64,000 nt of DNA from Arthrobacter sp. MMS18-M83 (GCF_026683955.1 NZ_CP113343.1:2232001-2296000); one strand, 5' to 3'; shown: positions 7,928 through 16,846, numbered from the stretch's first letter. The notes: generated from the letters alone by a model not told the origin. Numbers and translations: made by a program.

Positions 7928-8608
7928 GTGAATACGCAGCGCCTTAAGCAGGACCAGAGCCCCATGGCGGACCAGCGCCCCGGGCTCTTCATCGCCTTCG
8001 AAGGCGGGGACGGGGCAGGCAAGTCAACGCAGGCCGCCCGTTTGGCCGAGGCTCTTGAGTCCCTCGGCTTTTCCGTGCTGCGCACTCGCGAGCCCGGCGG
8101 CACGCCCATCGGAGAAAAGCTGCGTTCCCTGGTGTTGGACCACGGCCACGGCACCATCGATCCCCGGACCGAGGCCCTCATCTTCGCAGCTTCCAGGGCC
8201 GCCCATGCAAGCCAAGCGATCCGACCTGCCCTGGCTGAGGGCTCGGTGGTCATCACGGACCGCTACATCGATTCCTCCGTCGCCTACCAGGGTGCCGGCC
8301 GGGACCTTGGAACCGTAGATGTCAGGCGACTCAACGAGTGGGCAACCGAAGGCCTCGAACCTGATCTGACGGTGCTCTTGGATGTCCATCCGGGCGAAGG
8401 CCGGGACCGCAGGACCGCGGGTGACGCCATCGAGGACCGGCTCGAGTCCGAACCGGATGACTTCCACGCCCGCATCCGTGCCGCGTTCCTGGAGCTGGCC
8501 GCGGCCCACCCGGAAACCTACCTTGTGCTGCCCGCCAAGGATCCCAAGGAGGACCTCGCCAATCAGATCCTCGGCCGCGTTCAGGAATTGCTCGGGAGCC
8601 GCAGGTGA
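7928..8608 (+). CDS. tmk: dTMP kinase
   Basis: Thymidylate kinase, phosphorylating dTMP to dTDP for DNA synthesis. The 226-residue product has the P-loop FEGGDGAGKSTQ, the DR(Y/H) motif in VVITDRYIDSSVAYQGAGR, and a lid segment RDRRTAGDAIEDRLE. GTG 7928 is chosen on the leaderless promoter signature; an ATG at 7964 (MADQRPGLF) is an alternative and would still leave a complete enzyme. It overlaps holB by 4 bases, a frequent actinobacterial pairing of nucleotide supply and replication genes. Confidence 0.93.
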   Translation: MNTQRLKQDQSPMADQRPGLFIAFEGGDGAGKSTQAARLAEALESLGFSVLRTREPGGTPIGEKLRSLVLDHGHGTIDPRTEALIFAASRAAHASQAIRPALAEGSVVITDRYIDSSVAYQGAGRDLGTVDVRRLNEWATEGLEPDLTVLLDVHPGEGRDRRTAGDAIEDRLESEPDDFHARIRAAFLELAAAHPETYLVLPAKDPKEDLANQILGRVQELLGSRR

Positions 8609-9753
8609 CCGTCTGGGACGAACTCCAAGGCCAGGCGCCCGTCGTCGCGCAATTGCGCTCGGCAGCCCAAGGCGACGGCCCCACGCACGCTTGGCTGTTC
8701 ACCGGGCCCCCAGGCTCGGGACGATCCAACGCGGCCAAGGCATTCGCTGCCGCGCTGAACTGTGAGCAGGACGACGTTGCCCTCCGTGGCTGCGGCGAAT
8801 GTGCATCATGCCGGACCATCCTTGGCGAGACCCACTCGGACGTGACCTTTGTCCGCACGGAGAAGGTCACCATCACCATCGAAGAAGCCCGGCAGCTGGT
8901 ATCCAAGGCCGGCGACCGGCCGGCGACGGGACGCTGGCGGATCATTGTGGTGGAAGACGCTGACCGCATGGCCGAGCGCACCACCAATGTGCTACTCAAG
9001 GCCATCGAAGAACCCACACCCCGGACCATTTGGATGCTGTGCGCGCCGTCGCCCGCGGACGTGCTGGTTACCATCCGCTCGCGTTGCCGCGCGGTAAACC
9101 TCCGGCTCCCACCTGCGTCGGACGTCGCCGCACTGCTGGTGAGGCGCGACGGCGTCGACCCCGCCATCGCGGACCGGGCCGCGCGGGCAGCCCAAAGCCA
9201 CATCGGAATTGCACGCCGGTTGGCCCGTGATCCTGAAGCCCGCGAGCGCCGGCTGGAGACGGTCCGTTTCCCGCTGTGCCTGCGGGGCGTCACGGCCGCC
9301 GTGATGATGGCGGAAAAGCTGGTCAAGATCGCGACCGATGAGGCCAACAGCTCCAACGACGAACGTGACGCCGCTGAGAAGATCGCCCTGCTGGCGAGCC
9401 TGGGCGCTCCGGAGTCGGGCACCCTGCCGCCGTCGATGCGAAGTCAAGTAAGGCAGCTTGAAGAAGACCAGAAACGGCGGGCCAAGCGGTCCATCACCGA
9501 TTCCCTGGACCGCACCCTCACCGACCTGCTGTCCTTCTACCGGGACGTCCTGGTCATCCAGCTCGGGAACGCCGTAGAACTGGTCAACGTTGAACTCAGG
9601 ACTGAACTGGAAGCTTACGCGTCTGGTTCCACCCCGGAAATCACCTTGGCCCGTATGGATGCCATCAACAAGGCGCGTGTGCGGATCACCACTACCAACG
9701 TGGCACCGCTGCTGGCCGTCGAGTCCATGGCGAGCAGCCTGATTCAGCAATAG
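8605..9753 (+). CDS. holB: DNA polymerase III subunit delta'
   Basis: Clamp-loader subunit. The 382-residue protein has an AAA+ module beginning TGPPGSGRSNAAKAFAAALN, where the P-loop Lys is replaced by Arg, in keeping with delta' subunits that do not hydrolyse ATP. A zinc-finger cluster follows (CEQDD... CGECASC), and the sensor/SRC-like region is ITIRSRC-like (VTIRSRCRAVNLRLP). The GTG start overlaps the tmk stop by 4 bases. The C-terminal collar domain is longer than in E. coli HolB, as usual in actinobacteria. Confidence 0.92.
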   Translation: MTVWDELQGQAPVVAQLRSAAQGDGPTHAWLFTGPPGSGRSNAAKAFAAALNCEQDDVALRGCGECASCRTILGETHSDVTFVRTEKVTITIEEARQLVSKAGDRPATGRWRIIVVEDADRMAERTTNVLLKAIEEPTPRTIWMLCAPSPADVLVTIRSRCRAVNLRLPPASDVAALLVRRDGVDPAIADRAARAAQSHIGIARRLARDPEARERRLETVRFPLCLRGVTAAVMMAEKLVKIATDEANSSNDERDAAEKIALLASLGAPESGTLPPSMRSQVRQLEEDQKRRAKRSITDSLDRTLTDLLSFYRDVLVIQLGNAVELVNVELRTELEAYASGSTPEITLARMDAINKARVRITTTNVAPLLAVESMASSLIQQ

Positions 9754-9802
9754 CCGGATAGTTTAGAACTACAGCACGCTTCCCCAGCACGAGGAGTAAC
9801 GC

Positions 9803-11392
9803 ATGACGCCCGCTAGACGCCGGCCCACCGGGTCCACTTCGCGGACACGGTTCCCGTCCCCGCGGCGGGCCGCAGCGGCAATCGCGGCCACCATTTCCGC
9901 CAGCCTGCTCCTGAGCGGCTGTGTGTTCTCCGTGCCTGCTACTGGAAACGGGTCCGGCAGCGTCAGCACGCCAGACGCGTCCATCGCAGCTGCGGCGCCG
10001 GACAGGCTACGGGAGTTCTACTCCCAAGAGGTGAGTTGGACGTCCTGCGAGCAAGGATTCCAGTGCGCCAAGATCAACGTGCCGGTGGACTATGCCAAGC
10101 CTGATGCAGGCAACATCTCCATCGCCGCCATCCGGCTCCAGAGCCAGGGCGCCAAGAAAGGCTCGCTGCTGGTCAATCCCGGAGGTCCCGGGGCCTCAGG
10201 CTACGACTTCGTGCGGGACGCGGCCAAGACGCATTTCACCGACAAGCTGCGCTCCAGCTTCTCTCTGGTGGGTTTCGATCCCCGCGGAGTCAAGCGTTCT
10301 GCACCGGTGACGTGCCTCAGCGATGCCGAGCGTGATGCTTCCCGGGAGAAGGCCTACGCCTACGGCACGGACCAAGGCATCAATGCTGCCTTGGCCGATG
10401 CCAAGGCCGTCAATGCCAAGTGCGTGGAGAAGTCCGGGCCAGCCTTGGCTCACATAGACACCGTTAGCTCAGCCAAGGACATGGACATCCTCCGCGCAGT
10501 CCTGAACGACGCCAAGCTCAACTATCTCGGCTTCTCCTACGGCACCTCACTCGGCTCCACCTATGCCTCCTTGTACCCGGACAACGTCGGCAAAATGGTG
10601 CTGGATGGCGCGGTGGACCCGGCCCTGAGTAACGAGGACGTCACCGCGGGTCAGGCGGGAGCGTTTGAATCAGCGCTCCGCAGTTATGTGGCTGATTGCC
10701 AAGCAAAGTCCGGATGCCCCCTGACAGGAAGCGTCGATGACGGCGTGCGGCAGATCCGGGACCTCATGGCGGACGTCGAGCAGAATCCCAAGCGGGCCAA
10801 AGACGGCCGCCTCGTGACAGGGGCGACGTTTGCCAGCGCCATCTTCACGCCGCTCTACAGCAACGAGTCGTGGCCGGTCCTTACCCAGGCATTGGAAGCG
10901 GCGGTCCAGGGCGACGATTCGCTCATGCTTCGGATTGCCGACTTTGGCGCGGACCGGGAACCGAACGGCACCTACAGTTCAAACACCACGTTCGCGTTCA
11001 ACGCCATCAACTGCCTGGACTACCCGATGGTCTCGGACACCGCGGGGATGCGCGCCGAGGAAGCCCGCCTCAAGCAGGTCTCCCCCACCTTCGGCTACTA
11101 CTTCGCCTACGGCGGCATCAACTGCAAGGACTGGCCGTACAAGCCACTGCACACGCCAGCGCCGGCCAAATACACAGGCACGGCTCCGGTTGTGGTCATC
11201 GGCACTACCGGAGACCCCGCCACGCCTCTCGCCTGGGCAGCCTCGCTGCGGAAGCAACTCGGCAGCGCCTCCTTGGTGACGTGGAAGGGTGAAGGGCACA
11301 CCGCCTACGGCCGCTCTAACCGCTGTGTGTCCGATGCTGTGGACAACTACTTCGTGGATGGAAAGGTACCCTCAGACGGGATCATCTGCTGA
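9803..11392 (+). CDS. Lipoprotein alpha/beta hydrolase, Tap-like tripeptidyl aminopeptidase
   Basis: A 529-residue exported serine hydrolase of the Tap/SlpD family, which removes N-terminal tripeptides from secreted proteins. A long Arg-rich n-region, hydrophobic core and lipobox LLSGC mark a lipoprotein. The oxyanion strand is LLVNPGGPGASG, the nucleophile elbow GFSYGTSLGS, the acid lies in VVIGTTGDPATPL and the His in KGEGHTAYGRS within a TAP-like C-terminal domain. Cysteine pairs typical of this family are present. GAGGAG (9791-9796) lies 6 bases before the ATG. It is convergent with a truncated gene whose open frame reaches into its 3' end. Confidence 0.88.
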   Translation: MTPARRRPTGSTSRTRFPSPRRAAAAIAATISASLLLSGCVFSVPATGNGSGSVSTPDASIAAAAPDRLREFYSQEVSWTSCEQGFQCAKINVPVDYAKPDAGNISIAAIRLQSQGAKKGSLLVNPGGPGASGYDFVRDAAKTHFTDKLRSSFSLVGFDPRGVKRSAPVTCLSDAERDASREKAYAYGTDQGINAALADAKAVNAKCVEKSGPALAHIDTVSSAKDMDILRAVLNDAKLNYLGFSYGTSLGSTYASLYPDNVGKMVLDGAVDPALSNEDVTAGQAGAFESALRSYVADCQAKSGCPLTGSVDDGVRQIRDLMADVEQNPKRAKDGRLVTGATFASAIFTPLYSNESWPVLTQALEAAVQGDDSLMLRIADFGADREPNGTYSSNTTFAFNAINCLDYPMVSDTAGMRAEEARLKQVSPTFGYYFAYGGINCKDWPYKPLHTPAPAKYTGTAPVVVIGTTGDPATPLAWAASLRKQLGSASLVTWKGEGHTAYGRSNRCVSDAVDNYFVDGKVPSDGIIC

Positions 11393-11778
11393 ATTTGTTG
11401 GTCGGCCTGGCGGGCCGGCGGGCCGCCCGGCGGGCCGCAAAGGCCCCATGGCAAGGGCGGCAACCATACGCTCCGGTGCGGCACCACGCCGTCGCGCGGT
11501 AACCCGTTGCCGCAGACTAAATGGAGTTCGCTGGCCGGATGCAGTTGCCACAGGCCATGATGCGGCGCAGCCGAGATGCACGTGAGGACACCGCCGTGCC
11601 GATAAGCCTCAGCAAATTCCGGCGGGGCGCCGGGCAGGGCTACGACCCCTCGGTAGGGGACCACCACGGCGCCCCTCCGTCCCGCGGTCCTGAGCTGCCA
11701 CGCGCCGACTCCGGCTTTGAGAAGATCCCTGCGCAGGGCCGTGCCGCCTCGAGCACGAAGGGCTGCCTTGAGATCCAT
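11347..11778 (-). pseudogene. Truncated AbiEi-antitoxin-domain / DUF559-type gene
   Basis: The first 100 or so residues read like the N-terminus of the actinobacterial family that joins an AbiEi-type winged-helix domain to a C-terminal Vsr/DUF559 endonuclease-like domain: MDLKAALRARGGTALRRDLL, then VVVPYRGVVALPGAPPEF and GGVLTCISAAPHHGLW. Homology-like sequence stops after about GVVPHRS (near 11470); the frame then runs through low-complexity DNA and ends antisense to the last codons of the Tap-like gene. Full members are near 280-300 residues, so the nuclease domain is missing. The truncation suggests deletion of the 3' half. Confidence 0.65.
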
Positions 11779-11964
11779 GGCTCCACGATGCCTCCCGGCG
11801 GCGTACATTCGGAGCCCTGCAGTTGCCTATGTGGATAACTCCGCGCTTTCCGTCCTCCACGTCCTACCAGCTTTGCCTACAAGTCGGCTGCGCAAGTAGC
11901 GGACTGGCGGCTCGCGGGATGCGGGTGCTGGCGGAAAAGCGGTAAGTCGTTGCGGGAGCGGCCG

Positions 11965-12708
11965 CTAGAGGCGTGCCGCGCGGGGCTCCAGCAGCGCGGG
12001 AAGGTACTTGACTGAGGGCACGACGGCGGTGGCGCCGGCCGCTCGCAAAGCCGCCTCGGAGTGGAAGCCGGTGAGCACGCCCACCACGGCGGAGGCGCCG
12101 GAGCGCACACCGCACAACATGTCCGAACTCGTGTCCCCCACCACAACGACCTCACGGACATCATCCAGGTCAAGGGCGAGCACGGCGGTGAGGATCATGT
12201 CCGGGTACGGGCGTCCGCGGCCGGCGTCTGCGGGGCACAGGCTGAGATCGGCTTTCCCCATCCAGCCCAGCGACTCAAGCACCATGTTCTGTGTGTGCCG
12301 GCCGAAGCCTGTGGCCAGGCAGACTTTCACGCCGGAGTCCCGCATCCAATCGATGGTTTCCTCGGCTCCAGGAATTGCCCGGACGCCACCGTCGGCAATC
12401 AGATCATCATAGGCGCGCTCGAAGGCCTTGTTGGCGCTCTCGGCCCGTCCCACCTCCTCGAATAGGTGGCTGAAAACGGTCAACTTCGAAAAGCCCATGG
12501 TGTCGCGGGCATAACCGAGCATGCTTTCGAATCGTGGGGAACCGGGCTCGACGCCGGACTCCTGCAGGGCTAGGGACATCGCACGTTCCGTACGCCCGTC
12601 GTCCGTAATCGTGGTGCCCACCATGTCCAAAACAGCAAGCCGGAGCCGCTGCGCACGATGTGCCCCGGCGTCGTCCGCGTTGATCCTCTTGCTGCTGTCC
12701 ATGCTCAT
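11965..12708 (-). CDS. HAD hydrolase, phosphonatase-like
   Basis: A 247-residue HAD-superfamily hydrolase. Motif I is LAVLDMVGTTITDDG, the DxxGTT form seen in phosphonoacetaldehyde hydrolase-like enzymes; motif II is VCLATGFGRHT and motifs III/IV are GRGRPYPDMI and VVVGDTSSDMLCGVRSGA. It lacks the cap lysine context needed to claim true phosphonatase activity and no phosphonate genes are nearby, so the substrate is open. The start at 12708 is preferred to 12741 because AAGGGG lies 5 bases upstream. Confidence 0.82.
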   Translation of the reverse strand: MSMDSSKRINADDAGAHRAQRLRLAVLDMVGTTITDDGRTERAMSLALQESGVEPGSPRFESMLGYARDTMGFSKLTVFSHLFEEVGRAESANKAFERAYDDLIADGGVRAIPGAEETIDWMRDSGVKVCLATGFGRHTQNMVLESLGWMGKADLSLCPADAGRGRPYPDMILTAVLALDLDDVREVVVVGDTSSDMLCGVRSGASAVVGVLTGFHSEAALRAAGATAVVPSVKYLPALLEPRAARL

Positions 12709-12930
12709 GGCGCCCCTTCGCTGGTAGATGGCCGAAGTCATGCGGCCACGTTAGTCCGCCCAGCTTGCCCCCGGTCCACGACGACGGCCTGAACCGGGCA
12801 CGACGTGCGGGTGAATTCCGCAACAACGGCGCCGAGGGGGGCCCGCCTGGGGCTGTTTTGACCCGGACGAGGTGACTCTATTACAGTTGTATCTTGCGTG
12901 AATCAGCCGGTCTCCGGACGATAGCGCGGT

Positions 12931-13003
12931 GCTTCCTTAGCTCAGTCGGTAGAGCGTTTCACTCGTAATGAAAAGGTCATCAGTTCGATTCTGATAGGAA
13001 GCT
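12931..13003 (+). tRNA. tRNA-Thr (anticodon CGT)
   Basis: Cloverleaf with perfect acceptor stem GCTTCCT/AGGAAGC, D-arm AGCTCAGTCGGTAGAGC, anticodon stem TTTCA/TGAAA with loop CTCGTAA (CGT, reading ACG), and T-arm loop TTCGATT. A strong terminator follows directly. The 5.9 kb after it is rich in broken genes. Confidence 0.95.
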
Positions 13004-13010
13004 CTGAAAA

Positions 13011-13053
13011 ACCCCCGCGTTCCCGCTTGTTCAGCGGGAATGCGGGGTTTTTT
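13011..13053 (+). terminator. tRNA-Thr terminator
   Basis: CCCCGCGTTCCCGC pairs with GCGGGAATGCGGGG across a 7-base loop, followed by six T. Confidence 0.9.
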
Positions 13054-13303
13054 GGTGGTCTCTGAGAATGTCCTGGGCTGGCCCGGGCGTGTGCGGCCGA
13101 AGTCCTGTCTGTAGTTGCCAACGCCGGGGTTCCTTGACCAGCGGCGTCGCTGGAGTGACGGCAATCTGGTCGGGTCCATTGGGTGCCGGGGAGCTTGTTG
13201 GCGGTTAGACAAACGGAGCTGGACTTGAAACTCAAACCCTAAGCATGCTTAGGATGAAGTAACGGCCGTATCGATCGGCTGCCGAACCAGAGGAGGGAAC
13301 ACC

Positions 13304-13480
13304 ATGGGACTAGGCGACAAGATTGAGAACGCTGCCGAGAAGGCCGGCGGCAAGGGCAAGGAAGCTGCCGGTAACGCCACGGGCGATGAAAACCTGAAGG
13401 CGGAAGGCCAGGCCGACCAAGCCAAGGGCGATTTGAAGCAGGCCGGCGAGAAGGTCAAGGACGCCTTCAAAAAGGACTGA
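13304..13480 (+). CDS. csbD: CsbD family stress-response protein
   Basis: A 58-residue CsbD-like protein: it begins MGLGDKIENAAEKAGGKGKE and contains the family signature of alternating charged and Ala/Gly residues with GNATGDENLKAEGQADQAKG. CsbD proteins are small hydrophilic general-stress proteins of unknown mechanism, often under alternative sigma factors. GGAGG (13292-13296) lies 7 bases before the ATG, and a clean terminator follows, so the gene is monocistronic. It is too short for a 60-residue cutoff but well supported. Confidence 0.9.
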   Translation: MGLGDKIENAAEKAGGKGKEAAGNATGDENLKAEGQADQAKGDLKQAGEKVKDAFKKD

Positions 13481-13494
13481 TCAAAGCCCATGAC

Positions 13495-13533
13495 GAAGGG
13501 CGCATCTCTCATCGAGAGGTGCGCCCTTCTTTG
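13495..13533 (+). terminator. csbD terminator
   Basis: GAAGGGCGCATCTCTC and GAGAGGTGCGCCCTTC form a 16-bp stem with one mismatch and a 3-base loop, followed by TTT. Confidence 0.9.
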
Positions 13534-13718
13534 TGCCTGGTCCCCCACCATTTTCGACCAGCGCTAACGGTTCATGGTTTTGCCCGTACGAATTGGATCG
13601 ATCCTTGCCGTTTGGGCTCGAAGGCTATCGAAGCGGGTGTGCTTGCCATTCGGCAATCGGACCGTAGACTCAGCCCCTGTCAGGTCGTGGGGGAACAAGA
13701 CTAGTCCGCGGTGCGACG

Positions 13719-14069
13719 GTGACGGTGCCAGGGATGCTGCTGGCCGTTGTCCTGGCGGCCTGCACCTATGAGGATGTCGGCGAACCAATGTTGAAGGCAA
13801 CTACGCAGCACAGCAGTCCCCTCTCGCCAACTGCCCCGGCGAAGGGCCCGGAGATACTTGGCGCGGCTTGGGTGGGAATCCCGAACGCACAGGTGGTAAT
13901 CTCCGCCCCAGGGTCGAAGGAGCTGTTGTCGCTCGATCTGGATTGCTCCGGCGTCTCCTCGAAGGTTGTCGAGCTGCCGGAGGGATACGTCGGCGCAGCG
14001 CTGATGCGACACGACCCGAACGGCCCTTGGACAGGGGCCGTCGCCGGAGTCAGAATTACCGCCGAATGA
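13719..14069 (+). CDS. Small putative lipoprotein
   Basis: A 116-residue protein of unknown function. A hydrophobic start MTVPGMLLAVVLAAC ends in a lipobox, followed by a Ser/Thr/Pro linker and a compact domain with sequences such as LLSLDLDCSGVSSKVVELPEG and GPWTGAVAGVRI. The n-region lacks the usual Lys/Arg and there is no clear ribosome site; no better in-frame start exists after the stop at 13665. The N-terminus may therefore have been eroded. It sits in a stretch with several broken genes, so it may itself be decaying. Confidence 0.5.
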   Translation: MTVPGMLLAVVLAACTYEDVGEPMLKATTQHSSPLSPTAPAKGPEILGAAWVGIPNAQVVISAPGSKELLSLDLDCSGVSSKVVELPEGYVGAALMRHDPNGPWTGAVAGVRITAE

Positions 14070-14173
14070 AAAGACGATTTTCGCGGCAAAACGGCGGAGC
14101 AGCCGAGCTCAACCGCCGGTGACGATCCTGATCACCTCCGCCCGATACAGGCCTGGCACAGTGGCTTGTGGCG

Positions 14174-14341
14174 ATGCGGCGGTCCCCGGCACTCCTATGT
14201 CCGTCAAGTGGTCCACTACTCGGGATCGGAGGAACGTGGATCCTGGGAGTGGTGAGCGTGGCCGCCATCGTCTACTTCGCACGGCACCTCGCGCATGTGG
14301 CCCGCGCCCGCAGGACCAGGGGAAATGGCACCCGCGACTAA
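14174..14341 (+). CDS. Possible 55-residue single-pass membrane protein
   Basis: An ORF too short for standard cutoffs. The product begins MRRSPALLC, has one hydrophobic helix (WILGVVSVAAIVYFA, about residues 22-36) and a basic tail ARHLAHVARARRTRGN, which would place the tail inside the cell. No convincing ribosome site is present. It is convergent with the decayed RelE remnant on the other strand. No family is recognised. Confidence 0.3.
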   Translation: MRRSPALLCPSSGPLLGIGGTWILGVVSVAAIVYFARHLAHVARARRTRGNGTRD

Positions 14342-14354
14342 CACGCGATAGGAC

Positions 14355-14444
14355 TCACTGAACCAGGTTGTTGGCGGCTCGCACGTCATGGGTAAGTGCC
14401 TGCTTCGCCGACTTGGATAATCTGACCTCATAACGAGGGTTCAT
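14355..14444 (-). pseudogene. RelE/ParE-type toxin remnant
   Basis: The frame begins at an ATG overlapping the stop of the antitoxin remnant (ATGA) and reads MNPRYEVRLSKSAKQALTHD, the usual first helix and strand of RelE-family mRNA interferases. It then ends after nine further residues, whereas full toxins have 85-95. The rest of the gene is gone. Together with the upstream fragment this is a dead toxin-antitoxin locus. Confidence 0.6.
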
Positions 14445-14690
14445 GCTCCGTGCTCGGTCGTGCGCATGTCCGCCTTGACCTCGTCGATGGTGAAGGTTTC
14501 TCCGCCAGCCAATTCCCTCAGCCCCTTGCCCCAATATCCTTGACCAACTTCGCGTCGGACAATACCGCCACCATTTCGATCATGGCGTCGTAACCGTCGG
14601 CGCCCGGGAGGACCGCGGCACGTGTACCGTTCCCTGCTCCACGATCCGCGAAAAATGCGATCGAGCCTCTCCTACCGGAAGCGTTCTCAT
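14441..14690 (-). pseudogene. Phd/YefM antitoxin, frameshifted and internally deleted
   Basis: From ATG 14690 the frame reads MRTLPVGEARSHFSRIVEQ, a clear prevent-host-death antitoxin N-terminus. About a dozen codons then appear lost, and the sequence resumes in another frame as NGTRAAVLPGADGYDAMIEM and LSDAKLVKDIG. A second frameshift leads to KGLRELAGGETFTIDEVKAD and a stop that overlaps the start of the RelE fragment. The order and overlap are those of a functional Phd-RelE operon, so both genes decayed in place. Confidence 0.65.
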
Positions 14691-14778
14691 TTACATAATT
14701 CTCGCGTATTGAGGTCCGATCACTTTGGCAGGTGCCCGCGGTGTTGGCCCCGGGTTCAACCGCTGGGGTGTCGCGCTC

Positions 14779-15459
14779 CTATGGCGCGACCGCCAGGGCA
14801 TACGTCGAGTTGATGGTTTGGCCGTTGAGTGTCCCGGTGAAATTCAGGGTGTGGGTGCCAGGAAGCACGTCGGGGATCATGGCATAGTAGCCGGCATCGG
14901 CTCCGGGTTCGTAGACTCCGGCGAAGGTCGGGTCACCGAAGATATTGTCACTGGGCAGAGTGACCTTGAAGATCGGCGATTCTTCGTATTTCACGACACC
15001 TGGGCCGACGGCTGTTCCGTCGAAGGTGACCGTCAGGTTGCTTGCCCCGTTTTGGACGCCGGCCTGCGCGACAACGCCTCGGACGAACGCCGGGGTCTTG
15101 TGGGCGGACTGAAGCTCGATGTCGAAGGTGTTAGCGAGTGGGAAGAACAGGTTGGTATGGGCCGGGACGGTGCAGTTGCGGGTAACGCTTCCACCGGTGT
15201 TGAAGAGCCCGGCGAGGAACCAAGTGGGGCCGGACTGTTGATTTGCGCACTGGGAACCGTTCGTGTCCAGCAGCGGGTTCGACGACGCGGGCTGACTCAG
15301 CACCCAGACCCACCACTTCGCCGCCAAGGGGCTGTACGAATTGGCCACCGACGGCGCCGCGGCTCCCGCGGGTGCTGCAACGGGCAAGGCCGAGGCCGCC
15401 AGTGGTGCTGCCAACAACAGCATGGAGGTACTGACGAACGCGAAGATTGCCTTTTTCAT
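14779..15459 (-). CDS. Secreted protein of unknown function
   Basis: A 226-residue exported protein. A Sec signal peptide is clear: MKKAIFAFVSTSMLLLAAPL then AASALP. The mature part contains SPLAAKWWVWVLSQP, NPLLDTNGSQCANQQSGPTW, FLAGLFNTGGSVTRNCTVPA and LFFPLANTFDIE, a pattern I associate with a family of secreted WW(V/Q)W-motif proteins found in soil bacteria, function unknown. Two cysteines could form a disulfide. The start is set at 15459 because AAGGA lies 7 bases upstream; longer in-frame versions would bury the signal peptide. Confidence 0.8.
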   Translation of the reverse strand: MKKAIFAFVSTSMLLLAAPLAASALPVAAPAGAAAPSVANSYSPLAAKWWVWVLSQPASSNPLLDTNGSQCANQQSGPTWFLAGLFNTGGSVTRNCTVPAHTNLFFPLANTFDIELQSAHKTPAFVRGVVAQAGVQNGASNLTVTFDGTAVGPGVVKYEESPIFKVTLPSDNIFGDPTFAGVYEPGADAGYYAMIPDVLPGTHTLNFTGTLNGQTINSTYALAVAP

Positions 15460-16258
15460 ATCCGATCCTTCGTTCTGCCGGAGCGCGGAGACGACTCCGG
15501 CCCGTGCATTCTGCTCCCTGGAAGGGAGTATCCAGGCCGCGGCATCAGGGCCGGGCTCCGATTTTCTGGAATGTTCATTCACGGTTGACCCACCATCCGG
15601 AACGGATGCTGGGGCTGAACTTTCGGGACAACGCCCAGACTGCGGCGTGACAAGATGCCCCCGAGTTCCCAGCCGGTCTCCCGGCACAGCGGTGCGAGCC
15701 TAACCGGGCTGGAGCTGTGCGCCCAAGAGTGGCGGCTACCTGTCTCCCCGGCTAACTACTCACATGGACACCACGAACCGCCCCGTCTTCGCCCAGACGG
15801 CTTCATCCCCCATGGCCTGCTGCCAACTCTTGGGTGAATCGCCAAGGGCTCGGTAGTTCGCCCAGACAGCGGTGCTCGGCCACACTTAGAGGCTGTGAGG
15901 AGGGCATATCAAGATCCCATCGTCGATGCAGGAAACCGAGACACCCACCTGCTCGACATACCACTCCCTACTGGAACAGTATGGGTTCGAAGCGAATCGT
16001 GACGCGAAACTCCCAAGAACTTATATAGGGTGACCTGGGCGCGGCCATCACTGCCGCGCTGACGGCCGAAGGTTTCTCCGCCGAGGCAGAAGCCATCGTT
16101 CGGTCCCTGCGCGCCGGCGGTCCGTCGGGCGAACTGACCATCTGAGCTTCTGGCGGGGCGCATCGCCAAGGAGCGTTTATTGCCCGACGGCGTCCGGCGG
16201 CAGAGGAAACACCCTGACTCGTTCAGACCACCCTGAAAGACTGGGGCAAAATGAGCTG
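15460..16258. other. Gene-poor stretch with debris
   Basis: About 800 bases without an intact gene. Apart from the remnant at 16029-16145 I see no start site, terminator or repeat of note. ORFs here have no ribosome sites and no recognisable motifs. The stretch fits degraded accessory DNA. Confidence 0.5.
16029..16145 (+). pseudogene. Possible C-terminal gene fragment
   Basis: Right after an in-frame TAG the sequence encodes 38 residues of protein-like composition, beginning GDLGAAITAALTAEGFSAEA and ending in RAGGPSGELTI, then a stop. There is no start codon. It looks like the 3' end of a lost gene; the family is not recognised. Confidence 0.3.
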
Positions 16259-16846
16259 GTGACTTCCGATGATGCGCGACTCTTTCTGAGCTACATCCAA
16301 AGGAATCCGGTCAACCTGCGGATCCTTCAGCTGGCGCCGCGCCTGGGTGTTGGGGACTGGTGGCTGACTGCGGGTGCGCTGTTCCAGACCGTCTGGAACG
16401 TGCTGGACGGCAGGGACCCGGGCGCCGGCATCCGGGACTACGATCTGTTCTATTTTGACGAGGACACCTCCCACGAGGCGGAAGACGCGGTCATCCGTCG
16501 GGCGGCACACCTGTTCAAAGACCTCGATGCGGAGGTCGAAGTCCGCAACGAAGCCCGCGTGCATCTTTGGTATGAAGAGCATTTCGGTGTGCCCGCGGAA
16601 CCGTTCACCAGCACGACCGACGCGATAGACCACTTCGCAGCGAAGACCTGCTGCTTCGCCGTCACGGCAGACGACAACGGCAGCCTCACAGCGTATGCGC
16701 CGCACGGTTACGATGACCTCTTCGGGCGCAAGGTCGTACCGAACCCTGTCCTTGCGCCCAAGGACGTATATCTGACCAAAACCAAACGGTGGAGCGGGGA
16801 ATGGCCCTCGCTGGTAGTCCAACCGTGGCCCGCGGTCACGGATTAG
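16259..16846 (+). CDS. Nucleotidyltransferase family protein (DUF925/COG3575 type)
   Basis: A 195-residue protein resembling the nucleotidyltransferase-like DUF925 family: the N-terminal half has WWLTAGALFQTVWNVLDGR followed by IRDYDLFYFDEDTSHEAED, the region carrying the paired acidic residues of the fold, and later LWYEEHFGVPAEPFTST. The canonical GS motif is replaced by GA (AGALFQTV), and the second acidic position is filled as DYDLFYFD. The biological substrate is unknown. It starts at a GTG without a strong ribosome site. It lies alone between accessory fragments and a small monooxygenase gene. Confidence 0.75.
   Translation: MTSDDARLFLSYIQRNPVNLRILQLAPRLGVGDWWLTAGALFQTVWNVLDGRDPGAGIRDYDLFYFDEDTSHEAEDAVIRRAAHLFKDLDAEVEVRNEARVHLWYEEHFGVPAEPFTSTTDAIDHFAAKTCCFAVTADDNGSLTAYAPHGYDDLFGRKVVPNPVLAPKDVYLTKTKRWSGEWPSLVVQPWPAVTD

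Noticed and set aside
15655..16028. Short plus-strand ORFs after the secreted protein gene
   Set aside because: No ribosome sites, no motifs, mixed composition; described as gene-poor debris instead.
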